Positions 55,923 through 64,000 of a DNA stretch of 64,000 nucleotides are shown here, piece by piece. The translations under genes and the position numbers were made by a program. Every line of letters starts with the position of its first letter. Position 1 is the stretch's first letter. Under the pieces are notes generated by a model. That model was not told where the DNA came from. It was given only the letters and a program-made list of their open reading frames with translations, and ran no database searches. This DNA comes from Anisakis pegreffii (lineage: Eukaryota > Nematoda > Chromadorea > Rhabditida > Anisakidae), in contig JAPYMA010000190.1 of NCBI GenBank assembly GCA_035041965.1, forward strand, positions 177,275-241,274. Direction: 5' to 3'.

Positions 55923-57510
55923 TTTGGATAATTTGGGGATGTCGGAGGGGTAATGGAGGGGTCGGGAAATTAGCATTTCAAGCTGTCGAAGAAAGGAATT
56001 TATTGGATACCCACAATAACGATGACCGGAGAAGAGAGCGTATTTTGATGCACGCAACAACAAAGTTGAAAATAGACGATATCCGAATCGATGGTGAGCA
56101 ATGAAGAAATATCCGAATCGAGCTATCAATGAATGAAAGATCGAAAGCAGGCGATATCCTTTTATAGCAAAGTGAGAATGAATCAAACGATTACACAGTG
56201 TAAAATTTTCATGAATAAGATAAAAGGTTAAGAAACATCTGGATGGCACGAGGAGAAGCTTATTCGTAAGAGGATGTGATGCCTATATCACTCAATATAA
56301 AATTTTCAATGTATTTGTGAGGAAGATAAAGGATTAAGATAACATCTGGAAAGCTTATTCCTAGGAGTATTTATAAATGATATCTTTTCTATTCACAACA
56401 AAAGGTTTAGAGATGAATGGAAGATTGAATTTGTGACATGATAAAAAGATGATGACTGTTGCTAATGTGTTACAAATGATATCAACACAAATATCATTAA
56501 TATTGAATGAACAACACAAATATTATTAGTACTGAATATCCCGAAGAAGTTCGCCATCATGCGACCCATGCATCTTTATGATAGATTGCCATTGTGATGG
56601 TGATGTTTTCACTTAGTTACATTCTTCTGCAAAAAAAAAATTTTGGATGGCAACACACTTCTTTGTCCTATTTTCTAAGTATTATGAATATTATTAGGTC
56701 GTCCAGGATTAAACAAAAGTCTGGTCAGTCATAAATGTTTCCTAAGTTCATCAGTACGTCGGCTGACATCGTCTCTCGACAATATTTTGGATTGAATGAG
56801 AGAAACTAATATTGGTGTTGTTTTTTAGGATGTAACGCCATGGTGATGGTGTATTTTTACATGGATATCTAAACGCGGTTCGCTCATGGAGACACTCTTT
56901 TTTATCCTATTTTCTGATTGTTGCTAGCTCGCCTGGGCCTGAAAGAAAGTAATTCTTTAGTAGTCATATTACTTCATAGTTCTTTGATAAACTGGCTGAC
57001 ATCGTCTCTCATGAGCCGTAAGAATAGATTGCGCCGTTTGGTACGACCGAAAAGACCATTGGTTTGATGTGGGACGATCGACTATTTCTGAATTTCAGAC
57101 CTTATGCACCTGTCGTATCTAAAGACCGTCGACAGTTCAGATTTATTTTCATCCCTCCAGTGAACTTTTTCTCATTCATTGACCGTCACTCTAATGGAAT
57201 GATTGCTTTTCCATTCATTTCGAAGATGATTTTTCAAATGTTCATTTTCCTTCTTCACGAATAATTGAATCTGTTGTTAAATTTCATTGTTTATCCCCGA
57301 AGAATGTTTTTTTCGCTGCTTTTCGTTTTTGATTGCCAAGGTTCATACGGTTTCTGCAGTGAATAAATGAAGTTCTAAAAATACTTCTTTTATTTGAGTA
57401 TAATTAATTTCCTTCACGCCACTGAAGAATTTTTGGACGGGTTTTCCGTTTGCTCCTGACGTTGTACGCAGAAATAGTGAGATCTTCTAGGTGAGAGGGG
57501 GGAGGGGGGT
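55923..57510 (+). repeat. Dispersed repeat family, same as 43.87-45.13 kb
   Basis: Begins TTTGGGGATGTCGGAGGGG and ends in GTGAGAGGGGGGAGGGG. The interior matches the blocks at 44.3-44.5 and 49.9-50.2 kb. 55,980-56,560 inside it appears to be unrelated inserted sequence. Confidence 0.5.
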
Positions 57511-58540
57511 GTCAAATTTATAAGCAGTTTTGATAGCTTAAAAAACAACTGTTTTGAAAGAGTTGTATGGTGCGATTGGGTGTGTTGAAGCACAGCGTTA
57601 ACAGCAAACGTTCGATTTACTTACACGTACAAAACAACAACAATAATCAGAACAAATTTAGCTTCATAATATTAGTTAGATTATGGCATGGTAAGAATAA
57701 ATGATGCTATATAAAATGACGTGAGATATGTATTACAAAATTAATATATTTTCAATATTTTCAAAAATAAGATTGAATAATAGGGATAGTCATTGCACAC
57801 TAAGGATGAATCAAAAAGTCGTGAATATCTTTATTTACGGCAGATGCCACCTGATGGAAGTAACGATCTCGAGTTCTAACTCAATTATTATCAGAGCACC
57901 AGGCCAACTTCAATGCACCAATCGAGTTTATAATTACATTCACTTCAATCAAAAACACAATACAAGAAACCATGAGAGAATATTTCGGTACTGATACGAT
58001 ATGGTATGGGCACGTAATAGAGGCAAGAGGCTTGATATGAGACATATCCTGGACATATGACAGATGATATAATGGAATCCATAGTGAGAAGAAACAAAAT
58101 AAAAAATGAAGTTGGCCAATGAAGAACTGCACTTTGGAATGTTTACTTGTTCTCTGAAACACATGCCATGTAATTGAAACCTGCATATGTGGTAATATGG
58201 TTAGCAAGAGTTATAATCTCGTTTTGGGAAAAGGCAAGATAGAACTCGTAATCAGGTTCATCAACAGAGTTAATGTCATCACGTTCAAGATATGCACTGG
58301 TTTGCAGTGAGACTTGCAGTTTTATCTCATCATTATCACAAGTAATATCTTCGTCATTGAAACACTTCGTTTGATCAGTTCTCATAACACACGTCAGCAT
58401 CAGTTTACTTGCATTTTCAGTCTTATCTATATCAGTATAATTACTTTATTACACCTCGATTTTGACTGATTATTCACTTTCTATCAATTCGATATTTTTC
58501 CTTGGATGTTTTTTAACAGATTTTTTGACCACTTCAGCCC
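57511..58540. other. Intergenic stretch upstream of the intact UGT
   Basis: No exon or repeat family recognised; presumed to contain the UGT promoter. The last part (about 58,540-58,611) resembles the region upstream of the minus-strand UGT. Confidence 0.4.
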
Positions 58541-58611
58541 GTCGTTACTATACTGATATGTTGATGCCATACCATCAATTATTTCAGGCTTCACATCCCA
58601 GATTCTAAGAT

Positions 58612-61597
58612 ATGCAATACCTCTTGATGATTTTGAATATCCTACTCATCAAATGCTCTCAATCCTACAAAATTCTGGTCTATGCACCAAAAATATACTA
58701 CAGTCACCTCAATTTCCTGGGCCATATCGCAGATGCTTTAGTTATGGCAGGTCATGAAGTTGTAAGTTATTAAGTCAACATACTTCTTCATAATCATCTC
58801 CATCATCATCTTACTCGGAATAAATCCACTCAGCATCAACGATTATTATCATTCACAACCGGTTTTAGATAAAAATATAACAGTGACAATGATCAATTTT
58901 ATCGATAAAACTAATTAAAGGTATTTTATACGCCGGCCTACGATAACAGTATATTATCGAATGGTACTAAACTGGCGAGAATAATGGAAAGACGAACATA
59001 TTTTGAGACATTATCACATGGACAGGAACAAATATTTATGAATATTTGGGAGCATGGACTTGCCGAACTGAGATACTTTTTTAGGGTTAGTCAAATTCAT
59101 CAGCGAATATGTGGAAGTGTAGACTGCAAGTGTGCAAACATTCTTTGCCGCTGATAAATAATAATGTAAACCGTAGTGTCTAAGGTTTCATTGCTTTCGG
59201 TTTGGAACAGTTGGTCGCATATGCCGTACATATACGAAATAATTTCACAACAATATAAATTTGATCATTTTAATATTGCATATGAAAACAATTACAAATT
59301 TTCAGTTGGCCAAATGGCTCACAACGGTTGAGGATCAATTCTGTGAAAGTAAGGGCTTATTGGAGTATGAATATTGATATTAACTGGATATTGATGCTAA
59401 CAGTAATGAAGAATACGAACGAGGAGGATGATATCAACTGAACAAATACACTAGCGAGAAATTCATTTCAGGTCAATTAAGTGATCTGCGATTGATAAAT
59501 AAGCTGAAAGGTGAGCGGTTTGATGTGGGGATAAACGAAGCACTTACGTTGTGTGGATACGCGCTCTTCATGAAAGTAGGCATTAAAAAACATGTGTCTG
59601 CATTGCCAACAAACCCAATCGAAAAATTCGATGAACCGTTTGCGATCGACAACAATCCCAGTCATGTTCCTGGTGCGCCACTCATCCAGTTTGTATATCT
59701 ACATTAACAAATGTTTCGTTTAAGACTAAAGTTTGAACGATCACCGATTATAAAGTGATCACCTTTTGCATTGTGACATGTCTTGCTGATCAACAAGAAA
59801 AGACTGTCAGCAAGAAGATAATTGAAGCACTAAGGGTGATATGACCGAATGAGAAAATTCATTTAGGTGCATTTGGTCAAAGTTCAGATAGAATGACTTT
59901 TATGGAGCGAGTCGAGAATACGATTCGATCATTGATTATCAACGTGGTTGCTGAAACCATCTCTTTGCCACTCGCTGTGAAACGACTTCGCAAATATTTC
60001 GGCTCAAATTTCGATCGAACCGCTCCATTTGTACCATTTATTTATTCTGTTTTCTTCAGCTTTCACACAACTAACTAAGGAAATCAGTGAAGAAGACAGT
60101 TTCAAGAATTTCGATGTTTTCAAATATTTTCAAAAATTCGCCCTCAATTTCTTAAATTCAGAAATCGATTATTGAAACAATGAAAATCTCAATTGAAGGC
60201 AATTATGGCCCGTTCGCAGTTTATACTCGCTAATTCTAACGAACTTATCGAATTCCCTCGTGCAATCAACCGTAAAGTGGTATATGTCAGTGGTATTGCT
60301 GTAGACCATTGTCAGTCTCTCAAAAAGTTGGCTTTCAAATTCGCATTCTCATTGATAACATAAGGGAATGGTATATTCAAAATTGTAAGGAATTCGAAGA
60401 GTTGATGGAGTCATCCGTGAACGGTGCAGTGCTCGTCTCGATGGGTTCGATCGCTATGAGCAGTCGAATGCCTTTGTTTATCAAACAAGCTTTCATCAGT
60501 GCCTTCAAAGCTTTGCCCAATGTGTGTTCTCAGATATATCTGTTACAGTGTAGAATTTTAAGATATTGTTCCGATAGATTACTGCATTTATTATTTTGGA
60601 TAGTTGCAATTTACACATGAGTGAGATGCACTTCAAAATTGTCATCAGAATAATTTATAATGGCAAAAAACATCATATGAGACGTGAGATTTTGCAAGAT
60701 GACAGATCGTGTCCTTAATTGAAGGTTACATTCATTTGGAAATACGAAGAAGACGATGACTTTGGAATGGATTGCAAAAATGTGGTTAAAAAGAAATGGG
60801 TACCACAGAATGACCTCTTGGGCAAGTCTATCTGCTATTCGGTGTCATTCGAGTTATAGTTCCTTGCTGAATATATTTCGGACAATATCAGGACCGAATC
60901 CACTTGAAAGCTAATCGAATTCAAATCGATGCTAAAATATTAAGGATAAATGATTTCAGCACATCGCAATATGAAAGCATTCATCTCTCACGGAGGTTTG
61001 AGCGGTCTCACTGAGAGTTTACACAATGGAGTACCAATGATCTTCATTCCGCTATGTTTTGACCAAATGCGAAACGCAAAGATAATTGAAAAGCAAAATG
61101 GTGCGATTATTATTCGAAAAGACAATATCACTAGTGAAAGTATTCAATGGGCATTGAAAAGCATTCTCTACGATAAAAGGTTAGTTATCATCGCCTTAAT
61201 CAAATCAAAGCTTGGCATTTGCACGGATGACTGATCCATTCCCGCCAGACTTATAGGAATGGACGAGTTAGTCTTAGTTCTCACATAACAGCTCGTGGCG
61301 ATGCGACCAATTGTTTCGAGTGAAAGTTATCTTCTCAAACGATATTCAGATTCGACAACCATAAATGTGGATGGATATTTCAGATTTGCTGTGCGCACAA
61401 ATCGTTTATCACAAATGTATAATCAACTGCGACAAACTGCTCGTAGGCTTGTTGTGAAGCATGTTGAGTTGGTAGCGCAGCGAGGAGAGATCAAGAAACT
61501 TGAGCTGATAGGTCGAACGTTACCCCCTTATGTGTATTACTTCTTCGACTTGTTATTCATTTTGATTTGTTTCGTTTATATCATTTACACTCCATGA
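58612..61597 (+). CDS. UDP-glucuronosyltransferase (GT1 family), intact ten-exon gene
   Basis: Exons 58,612-58,761; 58,921-59,085; 59,306-59,348; 59,472-59,672; 59,867-60,030; 60,199-60,300; 60,390-60,521; 60,725-60,821; 60,960-61,179; 61,384-61,597 add to 1,488 nt (495 aa, close to the usual 500-530). All phases agree. Order: signal peptide; YKILVYAP..YYSHLNFLGH (acceptor-side N-terminal fold); GTKLAR; KGERFDV; NPSHVP; SSDRMTFMERVEN; VYVSGIA; VSMGS; LPNVTFIWKYE; KKWVPQNDLL; then the UDP-sugar signature from 352 with KAFISHGG, GVPMI and FDQ; and a C-terminal transmembrane segment (about 474-494). UGTs conjugate UDP-glucuronic acid or UDP-glucose to small lipophilic compounds at the ER membrane. 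Nine introns are GT-AG or GT-AG-like; intron 8 starts GCAAGT (GC-AG). Intron 4 uses the weaker donor CTG/GTGCGC. Confidence 0.88.
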
Positions 61598-61765
61598 TGG
61601 TACATATAATCGAATAATATTCGTTTCTGGTTTTCACAGCAGATAAAAAGCCCGCATCAGAACAAACCAATGAACCAGTTCAAAGTGATCTTTGTTATTT
61701 TTGCTGCTATTAGGTGCTCCTTTAGTAGCACCGTTATTTTTCCGTTATTTTTCATGTGTTGTGAC

Positions 61766-62393
61766 TAGTGTTCGTCGGGGAGCAATTTTTTGCACGGGGG
61801 GTCCCCGCGGGGAGTAAATTGGACGAGGGGGGTCCCCGCGAAAAAGTCGGGGAGCAAATTGCGCGGGGGAGGTCCCCGCGGGGAGTAAATTGGACGAGGG
61901 GGGTCCCCGCGAAAAAGTCGGGGAGCAAATTGCGCGGGGGGAGCCCGTCGGGGAATGACCGCTCCCCGTGTTCCCCGACAGGGAGGACGGGGAGCATTTC
62001 AGCTTAATTTTTTAAACAAAATTTCAATTTTTTAAAGATTTTTCTTCTTTTTTTAAGTCGTTCTCTTTCAAGTGCACCTTATACTCACATTTCAAAACAA
62101 AAAACAAGACAATATTGAAAGTGTTGCGGCCGTCTTCCACCATTTTCAGCTAAATGTCTGCGATATTCGGGAAGGTTCGCACTCCCCGTCCTCCCCGTCG
62201 GGGAGCGAAATTGGACGAGGGGGTCCCCGCGAAAAAGTCGGGGAGCAAATTGCGCGGGGGAGGTCCCCGCGGGGAGTAAATTGGACGGGGGGGGTCCCCG
62301 CAAAAATGTCGGGGAGCAAATTGCGCAGGGGGAGCGCTCCCCGCGTTCCCCGCCGGGGTCCCCGATGGGGACCCCGTTCCCCGACGAACACTA
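61766..62393 (-). mobile_element. hAT-like GC-rich MITE, copy 3
   Basis: 628 bp with a perfect 8-bp target duplication GTTGTGAC (61,758-61,765 and 62,394-62,401) and ends TAGTGTTCGTCGGGG and complement. It has the same modular GC-rich arms and AT-rich centre as the copies at 1,841 and 34,545. Confidence 0.92.
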
Positions 62394-62401
62394 GTTGTGA
62401 C

Positions 62402-63185
62402 TAATGTTATTATCGCTACTGTTATTATCATTGCTATGTTATTTCTATTTCTGTTGTCAGTTGTATCTGCATTAGAGAACTACTACTGCTGTTCACAGTA
62501 CTGTTATTGTCATTGTTATAAGCATCATGCCGTTATTTTATCATCGCCCCAATAGTTTTTCTCGTCGTTGCTGTTGTTGTCGTCATCATCATTGCACATT
62601 GTTATCACTTCACCGCATTGCAGCTGAAATTTCATGCGTAATTCCGTTTGACATTTATTGAAGCTTTGAAATCTGCCATTATTTCGGAAGGAACATATCA
62701 ACTGTCTCGACTCATTCCTGATAGACGAATTGTTTCTTTCGGATCGATTCTTTGATAAAAATAACACCCATTATTTCCTAAAGGTTGATATTTTCTCCTT
62801 TTTGCATACTTTTGTTTCATTACTTTGAGTTTTTTATCTTCAAATTTTTTTGTTCAACGTAGAAATCGCACCTCTTCATGTATCGATTATCTAATATTCC
62901 AAAATGCTCGTTCTGGACAGTTTAGCACGAAACTTCGGATAGTTTTTACATTGTTATTTTGAATAGTGTTTTCGTCGTGATTTGATTTGAAATGCTGACT
63001 TGAAGATGTCTCTCCTTACTCAGTTTGTTTTTGCGGAAAGTTTCTTGGTTAGTACCCTGAATTCTTCTAATCATTATTTGAAATACTTGAGATAGTATCC
63101 TTTGAATACATGCTGCCATCGAAAGCGCTAAAGAAATTTTTGCTTTTTATCATCAACAGTGACATATTGCTTTCTCAAAGAAAAT
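62402..63185. other. Intergenic stretch without recognised features
   Basis: T- and ATT-rich; no gene or element recognised. Confidence 0.35.
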
Positions 63186-63189
63186 AGAA

Positions 63190-63461
63190 TTGATGATGAA
63201 TTCCCAAAACTCCGTAACTCGTGTAAGAAATAATGAAGCGAACAGCAAAGTAACCTTTGAAATGCATTCGCTTGAAGTGACGAAGGAAAAGGCGGCAAAT
63301 GTGCAAAAATTGCACAAGATTAAAAAGATCCCACCGGGAAATGTCGAAAGTGACCGAACCTTCTCTACATTTTCTTTTTTTGTGCAAAACTGAGAACTCG
63401 GATGACTGATGCAACAATTGGCGCTCCAACCTTTCTGGGAGCTCACCACAATAATGACTGA
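63190..63461 (+). pseudogene. hAT transposase C-terminal (dimerisation domain) relic
   Basis: Plus strand: a charged stretch (KVTFEMHSLEVTKEKA..) then KIPPGNVESDRTFSTFSFFV, followed after a one-frame shift near 63,390 by TRMTDATIGAPTFLGAHHNN and a stop at 63,459-63,461. The pattern ...P..S.SER.FS...---rl....i.al.fL..H is the C-terminal dimerisation region of hAT transposases. The frameshift and missing catalytic part make it a relic. Confidence 0.65.
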
Positions 63462-64000
63462 AATGTATTTTTGGAACCTGCTGTTGTTGCGTTGGTCTTA
63501 AGTCCATTTTTTCATCATAATGATTATTATTCATTCATTTCATTACGATTCGGTTTCAGTTGCTTTGTTTTGTTGAATTCAATGAATCTGCTGAGTTTCG
63601 CTGATTGATTTGTTGAATAAATTGTTTTCTGATAACTTTTGAACAAATTGGCTCAAAAAGAATGTCTCCAACATATCACACTTACGTATTTCGAAAGTTA
63701 CTTTTCAATCCCAGGATCATCATGGGATTGAAAAATGATTTCAGATTAACTCCTGATCTCATAATCGCGAAAATGGCAGAATGTTGCTGATCCTGGATAG
63801 AATGTATAGGAATGAGCTGCTCCACTATGTGAGATAGCTTCAGATAATCATCGAAACTGGTTGCAACGAGCCAAACCGCCCGACAGCATATGCACTATTC
63901 TGAAACATGGAATCTGGGGAATCCGATAGTGCATGGAAAAAGGAATATTGCCGTGCAAACCTGAGAGTACCGTTACAATGAAGATCGTATCTTGACATTG
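63462..64000. other. Window end, nothing recognised
   Basis: No gene, splice-supported exon or repeat identified. Confidence 0.35.

Noticed and set aside
62525..62767. 80-residue minus-strand open frame
   Set aside because: Low-complexity Asp/Asn-rich C-terminus from an ACAACAACAG-type repeat, with no splice support or homologue known to me.

Overview
The window is about 64 kb of AT-rich eukaryotic DNA, very probably from a nematode. Evidence for this: short multi-exon genes with GT-AG introns ending in a compact TTTCAG-type acceptor, a local array of the nematode DUF273 (PF03314) family, UDP-glucuronosyltransferase (UGT) genes of nematode type, a GT31 glycosyltransferase, and dense transposable elements. 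No rRNA, tRNA, operon or CRISPR array was seen.

Layout. (1) 1-9.2 kb: a decayed DUF273 gene (copy A, +) whose introns hold a hAT-like GC-rich MITE, a 28-bp palindromic minisatellite and a duplicated exon block. (2) 9.4-17.5 kb: a nest of elements. These are a 42-bp minisatellite, a Ty3/gypsy remnant with two LTRs in inverted orientation, and, splitting one LTR, a Penelope-like element (PLE) with intact RT and GIY-YIG coding, an inverted partial copy of itself, hammerhead-ribozyme motifs at both outer ends, and a SINE-like insertion. (3) 17.5-23 kb: a hAT transposase relic, one arm of a roughly 2.9-kb inverted repeat (partner at 48.4-51.1 kb) including an RTE LINE 3' end, and a cluster of DNA hairpins. 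(4) 23-40.4 kb: the main DUF273 array. Copies B and C lie on the minus strand, copies D, E and F on the plus strand, and an exon-1 stub (G) on the minus strand. Only copy E can be assembled as a complete seven-exon gene (376 aa, DxD motif present). The D-E-F array is bracketed by a 0.5-kb inverted repeat at 26.1 and 39.85 kb. (5) 40.8-43.1 kb: a GT31 beta-1,3-glycosyltransferase gene (-), first exon(s) not found. (6) 43.3-51.1 kb: MITEs, a 943-bp hAT-like element, an RTE LINE fragment and the second arm of the large inverted repeat. (7) 51.3-61.6 kb: a UGT cluster. It contains an inactivated gene (-), a collapsed relic of two further copies (-) and, inverted to them, an apparently intact ten-exon UGT (+, 495 aa) with one GC-AG intron. 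(8) 61.7-64 kb: a third GC-rich MITE and a hAT transposase C-terminal relic.

The host genes share a theme: glycosyl transfer in the secretory pathway (DUF273, GT31 and UGT). The two multicopy families are evolving by local inverted and tandem duplication, followed by decay through deletions, nonsense changes and splice-site loss. The most striking structure is the PLE composite at 12.4-17.4 kb. Exon coordinates were worked out by hand from splice signals and reading-frame continuity; family names rest on recognised motifs, not on database searches.
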